In this document: in pieces, positions 33,137 through 43,265 of the stretch
Layout of the letters: every line of letters starts with the position of its first letter
Position numbering within the stretch: position 1 is the first letter of the stretch
Source of the DNA: Nonomuraea sp. SBT364
Lineage (GTDB): Bacteria > Actinomycetota > Actinomycetes > Streptosporangiales > Streptosporangiaceae
Direction: 5' to 3'
DNA: 64,000 bases
Assembly (NCBI RefSeq): GCF_001083785.1
Contig: NZ_LAVL01000030.1
Coordinates: 1-64,000, forward strand
Position numbers and translations under genes: made by a program
The notes under the pieces: model-generated
What the model was told of the DNA's origin: nothing
The model's database searches: none
What the model saw: the letters and a program-made list of their open reading frames with translations, nothing else

Positions 33137-34540
33137 TCACGTCGTGATCGCGTAGCGGTGAGCCACCTCGCGGGCCACCAGCGCCACCCGGTCGGGCGCC
33201 GACCGGTTGTCGAGGATCCTGGCCGCCTTCCAGCTGGTGAACGAGCCGGTGTTGGTCACCGGATCGAGGCCGGCGTCCACGCTCACCCCGGCGCGCACCC
33301 CGGCCAGCTCGCGCAGCCGCGCGGACACGCCCTCGCCCACCTCGCGCGGGTCGCCGCTGACCTCGGGCAGCAGATCCAGGCGGACGGTCACCTCGTCACC
33401 CGGATCGATGACGATCTGGTAGCCCAGGCAGCCCCGCACGCCGCTCAGCACGGCGCTCTCCAGCTCGGCGGGCTGCAGCGTGGCGCTGCCCAGGTGGATG
33501 CGGTCCGCCACGCGGCCGATGACCTCGACGACCGGCCCCGGCAGGGGCGCGCCGGGCGGCGCCGGCGTGATCCGGACCAGGTCCCCGGTGCGGTACCTGA
33601 TCAGCGGTTTGATGCCGTCGATCAGCATGGTCAGGACCAGCTCGCCCTCGCCCGTCTCACCCAGCGCCTCGCCCGTGTCCGGGTCGACGACCTCGGCCAG
33701 GTAGTTCGGCTTGGACAGGTGCAGGTCGCCGGTGATCGCGCCGGTGGCGATGCACAGCGCCTCCTGCGAGCCGTACAGGGCGGGGTAGACGGCCGCGCCG
33801 GGCCAGAGCGAGGTCACGTTCGCCCGGAAGGCGCCCGTGCACACCTCGCCGAGCACCAGGAACATCGACACCGGCAGCCGGTCGAGGTCGTAGCCGTAGT
33901 GCAGGGCGGCCTTGGCCAGGCTCAGGCACAGGGCCGGCGCGCACACGAGGACCTCGACGCCCAGCTCCTCGATGAGCCGCAGCGCCTTGCGGAAGCCGAC
34001 GCGCGGCGACTCCGGCCAGATCTTGACGTGGCAGATGCCGAGCTCCGCGGTGACGGCGCCGAAGACGTCGCCGAACGCGTACAGCTCCGACGGGCCCATC
34101 AGGCCGACGACGGGCTTGCGGTCGCCGAAGCGGGCCGCGAACAGCCGCCGCCAGGCTTCGGCGACGGCGGAGTTGCTCGTCATGACGTCCCTGGGACCGC
34201 GCGGGCAGGGCGTGGACGCGCCGGTCGTGCCGGTCGTCTCGTAATAGACGGCCGCCTCGGCGATGTCGCCGGACAGCACGTCGTACATCTCCCTGCGCAG
34301 GTCGTCCTTGGTCGTGAACGGCAGCAGCGGGAGCGTGCGCGGGGTCACCCGCGCCAGGTCCACCCCGGCCAGGTGCCGGCGGTAGAACGGCGAGCGTGCC
34401 GTGACGTGCCGCAGCACGCTCGCCAGCCGCCGCTCCTGCCAGCCGGCCCAGTCGTCCTGCGACATCGCCCCGGCGTAGAACCTGGCGTGCAGCCGCCGGT
34501 ACTCCTCCTCGAACGCGCCGTCGTCCGCCGGCGCGCTCAC
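33137..34540 (-). CDS. PaaK-like aryl-acid adenylating ligase, second of the operon
   Basis: A 467-residue AMP-forming ligase of the phenylacetate-CoA ligase family. P-loop [25 protein letters not shown] in place of the YGxTE motif, YRTGDLV, and a C-terminal lysine in [11 protein letters not shown]. It would activate an aromatic acid as adenylate and CoA ester. Its GTG start overlaps the flavoprotein stop by GTGA. 3-Hydroxyanthranilate or a derivative is a plausible substrate because that acid is made at 59-63 kb; this is inference. Confidence 0.83.
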   Translation of the reverse strand: MSAPADDGAFEEEYRRLHARFYAGAMSQDDWAGWQERRLASVLRHVTARSPFYRRHLAGVDLARVTPRTLPLLPFTTKDDLRREMYDVLSGDIAEAAVYYETTGTTGASTPCPRGPRDVMTSNSAVAEAWRRLFAARFGDRKPVVGLMGPSELYAFGDVFGAVTAELGICHVKIWPESPRVGFRKALRLIEELGVEVLVCAPALCLSLAKAALHYGYDLDRLPVSMFLVLGEVCTGAFRANVTSLWPGAAVYPALYGSQEALCIATGAITGDLHLSKPNYLAEVVDPDTGEALGETGEGELVLTMLIDGIKPLIRYRTGDLVRITPAPPGAPLPGPVVEVIGRVADRIHLGSATLQPAELESAVLSGVRGCLGYQIVIDPGDEVTVRLDLLPEVSGDPREVGEGVSARLRELAGVRAGVSVDAGLDPVTNTGSFTSWKAARILDNRSAPDRVALVAREVAHRYAITT

Positions 34541-35211
34541 ATGCGCTCCCGCGCCGCGTTCCAGGCCAGCCCCTCGCGCTCGTTGCGTTCGGGCGGGGGC
34601 AGGATGTCCTGGCGTCCGGTGAGCTCCCGGTAGTCGTCCAGCAGCTCGATCATGTCGATCATGCGCTCGACCTGGCGGCCCACGTTGATGAGGCCCTCCT
34701 CGTCGAAGGCCGCGTCGCCCTTGTGCAGCGCGTGCACCGTGGCCGGGAACCCGGCGCCGACGACGATCATGCGGTTGAGCAGGGCGTTGGCCATGAGCTG
34801 GGCCCAGACCTCGCCCGCGCTGTAGCGCCGGGCCAGCGCGATGATCCCGGCGACCTTGTTGCTGAGCGGCCGGTCGAAGCGCAGGTAGCCCACGCCGGCC
34901 CGCTCGATGAAGGTCTGCATCAGGCTGGACGTGCCGAACCCGTGCACGGGCGCTGCGTAGATGATGGCGTCCGCCGCGATCATCTTGTCCACGACGCCGG
35001 GCACGTCGTCGGTCTGCACGCACCGTACGACGCGGTCGTTGCAGTCACCGCACGGGCCGCAGCGCAGCATGTCGATGTCACGCAGGTGGATGGTCTCGAA
35101 CTCGACGCCCCGCCGGAAGGCGACGCCCGCGGCGTACGCGAGCACGTCGGCGGTGTTGCCGTCGCGTTCCGACCCGTTGATCGCGACTATCTTCTTCGTC
35201 CTGCCGGCCAT
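34537..35211 (-). CDS. NADPH-dependent FMN reductase / iron-sulfur flavoprotein-like
   Basis: A 224-residue flavodoxin-fold protein. The FMN phosphate loop is [13 protein letters not shown] (residues 10-22). A compact Cys cluster [15 protein letters not shown] (CX2CX2CX6C, near residues 50-63) matches the [4Fe-4S] motif of iron-sulfur flavoproteins. It could supply reduced flavin to the HpaB-like and ACAD-like monooxygenases, or carry electrons. ATG 35211 follows GGAGGCGCAATC. It sits between two PaaK-like ligases in one operon, which hints at a redox step on a CoA ester. Confidence 0.82.
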   Translation of the reverse strand: MAGRTKKIVAINGSERDGNTADVLAYAAGVAFRRGVEFETIHLRDIDMLRCGPCGDCNDRVVRCVQTDDVPGVVDKMIAADAIIYAAPVHGFGTSSLMQTFIERAGVGYLRFDRPLSNKVAGIIALARRYSAGEVWAQLMANALLNRMIVVGAGFPATVHALHKGDAAFDEEGLINVGRQVERMIDMIELLDDYRELTGRQDILPPPERNEREGLAWNAARERM

Positions 35212-35230
35212 GATTGCGCCTCCTCCGGGC

Positions 35231-35440
35231 TCAGACGGGCTGCTCTGCGCTCCATTTGTGCGAGTAGAACCCGAAGTCGAGCGCCTGCCCGTCCAGTGCG
35301 GCGTGCAGTTCGGCCACGGCGGCGCGCGCGGCGGCCACGACGGAGGGGACCCCGCAGGTCTCCGCGAGCTCGTGCAGCGTCGCGTAGCAGTCGCGGAGCT
35401 GCCGCTCCTGCTTGTCGGAGAGCTCATCTGCGTTCGTCAT
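35231..35440 (-). CDS. Small hypothetical protein (69 aa)
   Basis: A short helical protein ([41 protein letters not shown]) with no recognised domain. Its ATG lies 17 bp inside the end of the upstream ligase gene, and it ends 19 bp before the flavoprotein, so it is embedded in a tight operon. The helical make-up suggests a protein-protein partner. Function not assigned. Confidence 0.65.
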   Translation of the reverse strand: MTNADELSDKQERQLRDCYATLHELAETCGVPSVVAAARAAVAELHAALDGQALDFGFYSHKWSAEQPV

Positions 35441-36752
35441 GGAACCTCGCCGCCTTCAGTTCGAACCGGGGAAGGGTGCCCGGAGTCACGAACTCCACGT
35501 CCGGGCGGATGCCGATCTCCTGCTTCATCGTCGTGCTGACGCGGGTGCCGAGGTCGGTGACGTCCAGGCCGGGGATGTCGTCCGGCTCGACCCGCAGCAC
35601 GATCGTGTCCAGGCCGCGGATCGTGCGCAGCACCACCTGGTACTCGCTCACCTCGGGGAAGGCGCGCAGGACGTCCTCGACCATCACGGGGGTGACCGAG
35701 ACGCCGCGGATCTTGCGCATGTCGTCGCGGCGGCCGAGGATGCCGCCGTCGAACCAGTCCCAGGTCCGGCCGCAGCCGCACTCGCTCCACGGCCGCTTCA
35801 CCACGAGGTCGTCGGTCCAGTGCCGGAACAGTTGCATGCCCTCGCGGCCGAGGCCGGTCGTCACGCGGATGCCCTCTTCGCCGTAGCCGACGGGCCGGCG
35901 CGTGTCGGGGTGCAGCACCTCTTCGATGACGCCCGACTCGATGATGTGGCAGCCGCCGTTCAGCCACGGGCACTCGAACATCGACACCGTGCCGAACTCG
36001 GTCGTCCCCGCCGCGTTGAACACGCGCGCGCCGAACGCCTCGGAGATCGCCTGCGTGGTCGACTCCGGCCGCGGCTCGCCACCGGCCATGATGATCTTGA
36101 CGTTGGCGTCCCGGGCCAGGTCGACGCCCATCTCCCGGGCCGTCTCGATCAGCCGCATGGCGTAGCTGGGCGTGCAGCCCAGCACCTCGATCTGCAGGTC
36201 CACCAGGATGCGCACGCGGGCCTTGGAGTCGAGCCCGCCCGCCGGGACGACCCGGCAGCCCATCCGCTCCAGCCCGTAGTGCATGCCCCAGAACCCGATG
36301 AACAGCCCGTAGCCGAAGGCGACCAGGCCCTTGTAGCCGGGACGCACGCCCATGCCGTGCAGGACGGTGCACCACAGGTCGACGCCCCAGGTCCAGTCGC
36401 GCTGGGTGTCGAAGGTGCGCACGGGCGGGTCGCCGCTGGTGCCGCTGGTCTGGTGGTGCCGGATCGCGAACGAGGGGTCCATCGACGGCCAGGTGCCGTA
36501 CGGCGGCGCCGTCTCCTCCGCCGCGATCAGGTCCTTCTTGTACAGCAGCGGCACCCGCGCGAAGTAGTCCTCCAGCGAGTCGAGCCGCTCGGGCAGCCGG
36601 TCCCGCCAGAAGGGCGAGTTCGCCCTGGCGTGGGCGAGCGCGAGTCGCAGCTTGCGCCATTGCCAGGCGGCCAGCTCCTCGCGTGGCATGGTCTCGGTCT
36701 TCTTGTTCCAGTAGCCGGCCGTGGCCGGTCCCGGTGGCGCGAGCAGTGCCAT
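35424..36752 (-). CDS. PaaK-like aryl-acid CoA ligase, first of the operon
   Basis: A 442-residue AMP-forming ligase of the phenylacetate-CoA ligase family. It begins [22 protein letters not shown] (typical PaaK N-terminus), then P-loop [32 protein letters not shown], and a CxC zinc-like patch [12 protein letters not shown] 36752 is preceded by GGGAGG. Two different PaaK-type ligases in one operon suggest two acids, or activation plus transfer. First gene of the operon running to 33137, with a cluster promoter. Confidence 0.87.
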   Translation of the reverse strand: MALLAPPGPATAGYWNKKTETMPREELAAWQWRKLRLALAHARANSPFWRDRLPERLDSLEDYFARVPLLYKKDLIAAEETAPPYGTWPSMDPSFAIRHHQTSGTSGDPPVRTFDTQRDWTWGVDLWCTVLHGMGVRPGYKGLVAFGYGLFIGFWGMHYGLERMGCRVVPAGGLDSKARVRILVDLQIEVLGCTPSYAMRLIETAREMGVDLARDANVKIIMAGGEPRPESTTQAISEAFGARVFNAAGTTEFGTVSMFECPWLNGGCHIIESGVIEEVLHPDTRRPVGYGEEGIRVTTGLGREGMQLFRHWTDDLVVKRPWSECGCGRTWDWFDGGILGRRDDMRKIRGVSVTPVMVEDVLRAFPEVSEYQVVLRTIRGLDTIVLRVEPDDIPGLDVTDLGTRVSTTMKQEIGIRPDVEFVTPGTLPRFELKAARFHDERR

Positions 36753-36864
36753 CAAGCCTCCCTCACGCGCGGTGATGCGAAATCAACCGGATGCGATATC
36801 AACCGAATGAATAGCGTTACGAATCATGCTTTACTGGCACATCTTGCTGGCCGGGCCGGCCCGG

Positions 36865-36882
36865 CTGCATCTCCGAGAATGC
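36865..36882 (-). promoter_or_regulatory. Cluster promoter box for the PaaK-flavoprotein operon
   Basis: In gene sense GCATTCTCGGAGATGCAG, then an 18-bp spacer and CAAGAT as -10 (36841-36846). Start codon at 36752. Confidence 0.7.
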
Positions 36883-37019
36883 TGGACGTGCAGCCGCCGA
36901 TTTCTCCGAGATTGCGGCGTTCATCTGTTCGGTTGTCCGGCGACCTTTTCTCTCAGCAAACTGTCTGTGAATGGCCCTCAGTTGAGGCGAGGACATCCAC
37001 CATCAAAGGGAACGGGACC

Positions 37020-38129
37020 ATGAGCGATCTCCAGCGGCAAGTTCAGGGGACGATCGACCAGCTAGTCGAATCCGGAGCCGAGACGGGTCTGCAGGTCGCC
37101 GTCTACCGTCACGGTGAACTGCTGGCCGACGCCGTGTCAGGTGTCGCCGACCAGGCGACCGGGCGGCCTCTCACCTCCGACACACCGATCTACGCCACCT
37201 CCGCGGGCAAGGCACTCACCTCGACGGTGGTGCACGTGCTCGTCGGGGAGGGCGTCTTCGGGTACGACACCCCCATCGCCGAGATCTGGCCCGAGTACGG
37301 CGCCAACGGCAAGGAGAAGGCGACGATCCGGCACGCGCTGACCCACACCGTGGGCACGCCCGGCGTCCCCGAGGACACCACCGGCGACGACCTGACCGAC
37401 TGGGACAAGATCGTCGGCGGGCTGGCCGCCGCCGAGCCGTGGTGGGAGCCCGGCACCAAGACCGGCTACCACGCCCAGACGTTCGGCTACATCATCGGCG
37501 AGGTCGTCCACCGCGCCACCGGCAAGCGCATCTCGCAGGTCCTGCGCGAGAAGGTGTCCGGGCCGCTGGGCGTGGCCGACGAGCTCTACCTGGCCGTGCC
37601 GGAGTCCGAGATCGACCGCGTGGCCCCGCAGGTGCAGGTCGGCGACCCGGTCGACCTCGACATGCTGGCCCAGATGATGCCCACGTACTTCAAGGCCGTG
37701 CCCAAGGCCGTGCAGTTGTCGGCCGAGCTCGTCAACCGGCGCGACTACCTCGGCGCGGAGATCCCGGCCGGCGGCACCATGAGCGCGCGGGCGCTGGCGA
37801 AGCTCTACGCGGCGCTGCAGAGCGAGGTGGACGGGGTCCGCCTGCTCACGCCCGAGCAGCTCGAAGAGGTCTCCGCGCTCGCCGTCGAGGACGTGGACCA
37901 GATCTTCGGCCACCCCACCCAGTACGCGCTCGGCTTCGGTCTCGGCCGGCCCGTGGAGAACGGCCCCGACCCGAAGACCGTGATCGGCTGGCCCGGCGCC
38001 GGCGGCAGCCACGCCGAGCTGCACCTGCCCAGCGGCATCGCGTTCGCCGTCACCAAGACCCGGTTCAGCCCCGGCGACTACTCGGCCGTGGCCCAGGTGG
38101 CGGACGTCATCACCAAGGTCACCGCCTAG
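37020..38129 (+). CDS. Serine hydrolase of the class C beta-lactamase fold
   Basis: A 369-residue protein of the beta-lactamase/EstB esterase group. The nucleophile motif SxxK is SAGK (in [11 protein letters not shown]), the Tyr motif is YHAQTFGY, and [12 protein letters not shown] occupies the KTG position. No signal peptide. Members hydrolyse or transfer acyl groups; a role in acyl transfer or in processing the chromophore is possible but not shown. ATG 37020. Confidence 0.82.
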   Translation: MSDLQRQVQGTIDQLVESGAETGLQVAVYRHGELLADAVSGVADQATGRPLTSDTPIYATSAGKALTSTVVHVLVGEGVFGYDTPIAEIWPEYGANGKEKATIRHALTHTVGTPGVPEDTTGDDLTDWDKIVGGLAAAEPWWEPGTKTGYHAQTFGYIIGEVVHRATGKRISQVLREKVSGPLGVADELYLAVPESEIDRVAPQVQVGDPVDLDMLAQMMPTYFKAVPKAVQLSAELVNRRDYLGAEIPAGGTMSARALAKLYAALQSEVDGVRLLTPEQLEEVSALAVEDVDQIFGHPTQYALGFGLGRPVENGPDPKTVIGWPGAGGSHAELHLPSGIAFAVTKTRFSPGDYSAVAQVADVITKVTA

Positions 38130-38173
38130 CACCGGACCGCCGGCGCCGTCAGCGTGGCCGGCGCCGGGACATC

Positions 38174-38216
38174 GGCCCGTCCGGCCTGCCGCCCCTGGCG
38201 GCGGACCGGACGGGCC
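38174..38216 (+). terminator. Terminator after the serine hydrolase
   Basis: GGCCCGTCCGG and CCGGACGGGCC are perfect 11-bp arms enclosing a second small stem. It lies 45 bp after the stop. Confidence 0.7.
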
Positions 38217-38266
38217 GCCCGCATGTCCGGAGGGCGGCCGGGCGGGCCGCAGAGCGGGCGGATGCC

Positions 38267-38284
38267 GCACGTCGCGAGATGCGT
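38267..38284 (+). promoter_or_regulatory. Cluster promoter box for the epoxide hydrolase
   Basis: GCACGTCGCGAGATGCGT, an 18-bp spacer, then GACGAT (38303-38308), with the ATG at 38381. Confidence 0.7.
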
Positions 38285-38380
38285 GCGGGAGCGGGCGGGG
38301 CCGACGATGACGTCGTGGGGCCAGAGGCGCGCGCGGTCCTCGCCCCTCCCCCAGACAGCTCTAGCGAACCAGGGGCACAC

Positions 38381-39538
38381 ATGCGTCCGTTCCGTATCGA
38401 CATCCCGCAGGACGACCTCGACGATCTGAACCGGAGACTCGCCGCCACCCGGTGGCCGGACGAGCTGCCCGGTGTCGGCTGGGACCGGGGCGTGCCCCTG
38501 GACTACCTCAAGGAGCTGGCCGAGTACTGGCGCACGGGCTTCGACTGGCGCGCCGCCGAGCGGCGGCTGAACTCCTTCCCGCAGTTCACCACCGAGATCG
38601 ACGGCGCGAACGTGCACTTCGTGCATGTCCGTTCCCCCGAGCCGGACGCCACGCCGCTGATCATCACGCACGGCTGGCCGGGCTCGGTCGCCGAGTTCCT
38701 GGACGTGATCGGCCCGCTGACCGACCCCGCCGCGCACGGCGGCGACCCGGCCGACGCCTTCCACGTGGTCATCCCGTCCATCCCCGGGTACGGCTTCTCC
38801 GGCCCGACGAAGGAGACCGGCTGGGACGTGCCCCGGGTGGCGCGGGCTTGGGCCGAGCTGATGAGCCGGCTCGGCTACGACCGCTACGTCGCGCAGGGCG
38901 GCGACTGGGGCAAGGTGATCTCGCTCCAGCTCGGGCTGGCGGACCCGGCGCACGTGGCCGGGGTGCACATCAACATGCTGGTGACGTTCCCGCCGCCGGA
39001 CCCGGCCGCGATGGCCGACCTGAGCGCGGACGACCTCGCCCGGCTGGAGCACGGCGGCCGGTTCCAGCAGGACGGGGTCGGCTGGCAGAAGATCCAGTCC
39101 ACCCGCCCGCAGACGATCGCGTACGGGCTCACGGACTCCCCCGCCGGGCAGCTCGCCTGGATCGTGGAGAAGTTCAAGGAGTGGACGGACTCCGACAAGT
39201 CGCCCGAGGACGCGGTGAGCCGCGACGACCTGCTGACGAACGTGTCCATCTACTGGCTGACCGCCACGGCGGGCTCCTCCGCCCAGCTCTACTACGAGTC
39301 CTCCTACGGCGACGCGGCGTTCGTCCGGACGTGGGGCGGGCCGTGGCCGCTGGCCATGCCGGTCGCGGTGGCCGTGTTCCCGGCGGACGCGACCCGGCCG
39401 ATCCGCCGCTTCGCCGACCAGGCGCTGCCGACGATCACGCAGTGGACCGAGTACGACCGGGGCGGCCATTTCGCCGCGCTGGAGCAGCCCGGCCCCCTGG
39501 TCGGCGACATCCGCGCGTTCGCGCGCTCCCTGCGATGA
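38381..39538 (+). CDS. Epoxide hydrolase (SgcF/NcsF2 type)
   Basis: A 385-residue alpha/beta-hydrolase with the EHN N-terminal domain ([34 protein letters not shown]). Oxyanion HGWPG, nucleophile Asp175 in GGDWG, catalytic His363 in GGHFAALE. In C-1027 and neocarzinostatin the homologues SgcF and NcsF2 open the core epoxide to a vicinal diol, the step before the side chains are attached. This supports a nine-membered core here. Has its own cluster promoter. Confidence 0.92.
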   Translation: MRPFRIDIPQDDLDDLNRRLAATRWPDELPGVGWDRGVPLDYLKELAEYWRTGFDWRAAERRLNSFPQFTTEIDGANVHFVHVRSPEPDATPLIITHGWPGSVAEFLDVIGPLTDPAAHGGDPADAFHVVIPSIPGYGFSGPTKETGWDVPRVARAWAELMSRLGYDRYVAQGGDWGKVISLQLGLADPAHVAGVHINMLVTFPPPDPAAMADLSADDLARLEHGGRFQQDGVGWQKIQSTRPQTIAYGLTDSPAGQLAWIVEKFKEWTDSDKSPEDAVSRDDLLTNVSIYWLTATAGSSAQLYYESSYGDAAFVRTWGGPWPLAMPVAVAVFPADATRPIRRFADQALPTITQWTEYDRGGHFAALEQPGPLVGDIRAFARSLR

Positions 39539-39576
39539 CCGTCGCCGGGCGGCCGGGAGCGTACGGGTCCCGACCG

Positions 39577-39594
39577 GCATTTCAGGAGATGCAC
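39577..39594 (+). promoter_or_regulatory. Cluster promoter box for the FAD monooxygenase
   Basis: GCATTTCAGGAGATGCAC, close to the consensus, then an 18-bp spacer and GACGAT (39613-39618); ATG at 39657. Confidence 0.75.
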
Positions 39595-39656
39595 CCGCAC
39601 ACCGGGCGGCGTGACGATGGTTCTGCCGACGATCAGAAACGTGGGAGGTGACCGCG

Positions 39657-41036
39657 ATGGCCGTGGGAGACCGCGCGGTGGTGCTCGGTGGCAGCATGGC
39701 GGGCCTGCTGGCGGCCCGGGTGCTCGCCGAGGCGTATACGGACGTGCTGGTGGTGGATCGTGATTCCCTGGTGGGCGTCAGCACCGCCCGGCGCGGGGTG
39801 CCCCAGGGGCGCCACGTCCACGGGCTGCTCGCCCGGGGCCAGCAGATCCTGGAGGAGCTGTTCCCCGGCTTCACCGAGGGCGCCAAGGCGGCCGGCGTGC
39901 CGACCGGCGACCTGGGTGAGCTGCGCTGGTTCTTCAACGGCGTCCGGCTCGAACCGGGCACCACGGGGCTGGTGTGCGTGTCGGCGGCCCGGCCGGTGCT
40001 GGAGAGCCAGGTGCGGGCCCGGGTCGCCGAGCTGCCGAACGTGACGTTCGTCGAGCGGTGCGACATCGCCGGCCTGGTCGCGACGGCCGACCGCGCCCGG
40101 GTGACCGGCGTCCGGGTCCGGCCGCAGGACGGCGACCGGGAGGAGCTCATCGAGGCCGACCTCGTCGTCGACGCGACGGGCCGGGGCTCGCGCACGCCCG
40201 TGTGGCTGGAGGAGTTCGGCTACGAGCGGCCCGCCGAGGAGAAGGTCAAGATCGACCTGACCTACACCACGCGGCACTACCGGCTGCCCGACGAGAGCAT
40301 CCTGGACGGCGATCTGTCGATCAACCCGGTCTCCGGCCCCTCGCACCCGCGCGGCGCCTTCTTCTCCCGGATCGAGGGCGGCCGCTGCGTGCTGTCGCTC
40401 ACCGGGGTTCTCGGCGACAGCGCGCCCGCGACCCACGAGGGCTTCATGGAGTTCGTCAGGTCGCTGCCCGTGCCGGACATCTACGAGGTGATCCGGGACG
40501 CCGAGCCGCTCGACGACCCGGTGTCCTTCAGGTATCCGGCCAGCGTCCGGCGGCACTACGAGCGGCTGGAGCGCTTCCCCGACGGGCTGCTCGTGCTGGG
40601 CGACGCCGCGTGCAGCTTCAACCCGGTGTACGGCCAGGGCATGACGGTGGCCGCGCTGGAGGCGCTCACGCTGCGCACGCACCTGCGGCAGGGCGTGGAG
40701 CCGCGTCCGCTGAGCTTCCTCAAGGACATCTCCGCGGTGATCGACGTGCCGTGGAACATCTCGGCCGGCGGCGATCTCAGCTTCGCCGAGGTGGCGGGGC
40801 CGCGCCCGGCGATGGTCAAGATGATGAACGCGTACATGGCGAAGCTGCAGGTCGCCGCCACCCGCGACGGCGCGGTGACGAGGACCTTCATGCGGGTGGC
40901 CGGTCTGGTCGACCCGCCGCAGGCGCTGATGAGCCCCGGCATGGTCTTCCGGGTGCTGCGGAACGGCATGCGCGGGCTCGCCCCGGCGCCGTCCTGGACG
41001 CCGAGCCCGGCGCCCGGGGAAGCCGTCCGCCGCTGA
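39657..41036 (+). CDS. FAD-dependent monooxygenase (PHBH/squalene-epoxidase-like)
   Basis: A 459-residue flavoprotein. FAD-binding GGSMAGLLAARVLAEAY near residues 11-27, mid motif VVDATGRGSRTP, and LLVLGDAACSFNPVYGQGMTVAALEA for the second FAD site. It lacks the WxWxIP motif of flavin halogenases. Possible roles are epoxidation or hydroxylation of the core or an aryl unit. ATG 39657 follows GGGAGGTGA. Monocistronic, just downstream of the epoxide hydrolase. Confidence 0.85.
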   Translation: MAVGDRAVVLGGSMAGLLAARVLAEAYTDVLVVDRDSLVGVSTARRGVPQGRHVHGLLARGQQILEELFPGFTEGAKAAGVPTGDLGELRWFFNGVRLEPGTTGLVCVSAARPVLESQVRARVAELPNVTFVERCDIAGLVATADRARVTGVRVRPQDGDREELIEADLVVDATGRGSRTPVWLEEFGYERPAEEKVKIDLTYTTRHYRLPDESILDGDLSINPVSGPSHPRGAFFSRIEGGRCVLSLTGVLGDSAPATHEGFMEFVRSLPVPDIYEVIRDAEPLDDPVSFRYPASVRRHYERLERFPDGLLVLGDAACSFNPVYGQGMTVAALEALTLRTHLRQGVEPRPLSFLKDISAVIDVPWNISAGGDLSFAEVAGPRPAMVKMMNAYMAKLQVAATRDGAVTRTFMRVAGLVDPPQALMSPGMVFRVLRNGMRGLAPAPSWTPSPAPGEAVRR

Positions 41037-41082
41037 TCGTCACTGCAGAAAAGCGCGGCCTGTTCCCATAACTCAATATCCC

Positions 41083-41100
41083 GCAATTCAGGAGATGTAG
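41083..41100 (+). promoter_or_regulatory. Cluster promoter box for membrane acyltransferase
   Basis: GCAATTCAGGAGATGTAG, an 18-bp spacer, then TGATAT (41119-41124); ATG at 41192. Confidence 0.7.
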
Positions 41101-41191
41101 TTCACCGATCGGCCGTGCTGATATCGACGCGTAGCAATAAACGGATACGGCCAGAAAAGTGCCGATGAAACACTCCTGATGGGAGCACGCG

Positions 41192-42502
41192 ATGGTGGCA
41201 ACAGCCCGCGCTAGCGGTGGCGGAACCGCTGAAGGCGAACGCCTTCCCAGATTGGAAGGAGTGCGCGGAGTCCTCGCTCTGGGAGTTCTCGTATTCCACG
41301 CAGCCTGGCTGTCCGGCGACTCCAGCTTCATGGACCAGCCGGGCAACGGGATCTGGGGCGTCCTGGCCGACGGGCTGGCCGTGTGCCTGCCCCCCTTCTT
41401 CGTCCTGTCCGGCCTGTTCCTGTACAGGCCGTTCGCCCGCGCGGCGATCGCCGGCACCAGGCGGCCGGCGATCCCCGCGTTCCTCACCAGGCGGGCGTTG
41501 CGCATCCTGCCCGCGTACTGGCTGGTCCTGGCGGTCGCGCTGCTCGCGATCAACCTCAACGGCATCGCGAACGTGTGGGACGTGCTGCGCCCGTTCCTGG
41601 CGATCCACTTCTTCTGGCAGGAAGGTCAGCCGATGACCGGCCTCCTGCACACCTGGACGGTGCCGACGGAGCTGACGTTCTACCTGGCCATCCCGCTGCT
41701 GGCGTGGATCTCCGGCCGGCTCGCCCGGCGCCGCGAGGACCTGCGGGCGCGGCTGCGCTGGATGATGGTCACCCCGGTGGCCGTGCTGGTGCTCGGGCTG
41801 GCCTGGGTGACCTGGACGAACCTGCCCACCTTCACCGGCCCGTACGAGCTGTGGTTCTGGCCGTTCTACTACATGAGCGCCTTCGCCTGCGGCATGCTGC
41901 TCGGCACCCTGTCGGCCTACCAGGACGCCTCGGGCCGGACGCCCGGCCTCTACCGGCTGGCCGCCCGGCGCCCGAACCTGTTCTGGCTGGGCGCGGCGGC
42001 CGTCTACCTGGCGTACGCGCCGCAGCCGTTCGGCACCCCGGGCGCCGGTGACGTGCCCGCGCTGGTCCAGGAGCTGGTGGGGCACTCGCTGGTCCTCGTC
42101 TTCGGCGTGCTGTTCATCGTGCCGCTGACCGTGCCGCACGCCAAGTCGCGCCTCATGGACGTGACGCTGGCCAACCCGGTGATCCGCTATCTCGGGCGGA
42201 TCTCGTACGGCATCTACCTGTGGCACGTCGTGCTGCAGGAGGTCTTCCTGCGCAACGGCAACATCTTCGGCACGACTCCGGTCGACGCGACCCAGTTCCG
42301 CGGCACGGTCGGCTTCTGGGAGCTGGCCCTGTTCGTGCTGGCGACCAGCGTCGCGCTCTCGACCGTCAGTTACTACGCCCTGGAACGTCCCGTCATGAGA
42401 CTGTGGACGCGGTGGTTCGGCAAGAGCCGCCCCGCCGAGCCGGTCGCCCAGGCCGCGCCCGGCGTCCCGGTGGCCGCCGCCTCCGACAGCGTCCGATCGT
42501 AG
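41192..42502 (+). CDS. Membrane acyltransferase, acyltransferase-3 (OafA-like) family, first
   Basis: A 436-residue integral membrane protein with about ten hydrophobic helices. Family marks: RLEGVRGVLALGVLVFHAAW (catalytic His), RRALRILPAYWLVL, and YLGRISYGIYLWH near the end. Such proteins transfer acyl groups to sugars or natural products. A second family member is at 45739-46941. It may acylate the chromophore during export; substrate unknown. Confidence 0.88.
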   Translation: MVATARASGGGTAEGERLPRLEGVRGVLALGVLVFHAAWLSGDSSFMDQPGNGIWGVLADGLAVCLPPFFVLSGLFLYRPFARAAIAGTRRPAIPAFLTRRALRILPAYWLVLAVALLAINLNGIANVWDVLRPFLAIHFFWQEGQPMTGLLHTWTVPTELTFYLAIPLLAWISGRLARRREDLRARLRWMMVTPVAVLVLGLAWVTWTNLPTFTGPYELWFWPFYYMSAFACGMLLGTLSAYQDASGRTPGLYRLAARRPNLFWLGAAAVYLAYAPQPFGTPGAGDVPALVQELVGHSLVLVFGVLFIVPLTVPHAKSRLMDVTLANPVIRYLGRISYGIYLWHVVLQEVFLRNGNIFGTTPVDATQFRGTVGFWELALFVLATSVALSTVSYYALERPVMRLWTRWFGKSRPAEPVAQAAPGVPVAAASDSVRS

Positions 42503-42527
42503 CCATCCACCTCTCTGGAGTCGCCCC

Positions 42528-43091
42528 ATGCGCAAGGTCATCGCATCGGTCATCATGTCGCTCGACGGCGTCATCGAACGGCCCGAGGAATGGTCCATGG
42601 ACTACTGGAGCGACGAGGCCGAGAACCACGCCCTCGCCACGCTCAAGGCCGCCGACGCCCTGCTCATGGGGCGTGTGACGTACGAGGGCTTCGCCGAGGC
42701 CTGGCCCGGGATGGAAGACGGGGGCGAGTACGCCGCCCGGATGAACAGCCTGCCCAAGTACGTCGTCTCCGGCACGCTGGAGAAGGCCGGCTGGAACAAC
42801 AGCACCGTACTCGGCGGCGACGCCGTCGGGGAGGTGACGAAGCTCAAGGAGCAGCCGGGCGGCGACATCCTCATCTACGGCTGGGGCCGGCTCACCGCCA
42901 CGCTCATCGAGCACGGCCTCCTCGACGAGGTGCAGATCTGGCTCCACCCCGTCCTCGTGGGCAGCGGCGGCGGCGGCGAGCTGCTCTACAGCGACGGCAC
43001 CGCGGCGCCGCTGAGGCTCGCCGGCGCCACGCCGCTGGAGTCGGGCATCGTCATCCTCACCTACCGGACCGTCACGCCGGCCGCCGGCTGA
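42528..43091 (+). CDS. Dihydrofolate-reductase-family (RibD C-terminal-like) reductase
   Basis: A 187-residue NADPH-dependent reductase-like protein (MRKVIASVIMSLDGVIERPEEW; LLMGRVTYEGFAEAWPGM; GGDILIYGWGRLTATLIEHGLLDEV). This family is widespread in actinomycetes outside clusters. It is 25 bp after the acyltransferase and is followed by a terminator, so it is probably co-transcribed; a pathway role is uncertain. Confidence 0.82.
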   Translation: MRKVIASVIMSLDGVIERPEEWSMDYWSDEAENHALATLKAADALLMGRVTYEGFAEAWPGMEDGGEYAARMNSLPKYVVSGTLEKAGWNNSTVLGGDAVGEVTKLKEQPGGDILIYGWGRLTATLIEHGLLDEVQIWLHPVLVGSGGGGELLYSDGTAAPLRLAGATPLESGIVILTYRTVTPAAG

Positions 43092-43104
43092 CCCCGTCCC
43101 CGAA

Positions 43105-43135
43105 AACACCCGGTCCTTTTCCAGGGCCGGGTGTT
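43105..43135 (+). terminator. Terminator after reductase gene
   Basis: AACACCCGG and CCGGGTGTT form a 9-bp stem, 14 bp after the stop codon. Confidence 0.7.
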
Positions 43136-43265
43136 CTCATTTCTCCGGCAGGAAGCTGACCGGCGCTGCAGCTTGCTGAAGCCGGACAATCTTATTCAAC
43201 GGCCCTCGATCCGGGATATTGGAGTTGTCGAAGAAAATAAAACACCCCGTGAAAGGGATGAAGAA

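Noticed and set aside
39657-41036. Flavin-dependent halogenase
   Set aside because: The WxWxIP motif and the conserved active-site lysine context of flavin halogenases are not seen; a monooxygenase call fits better.
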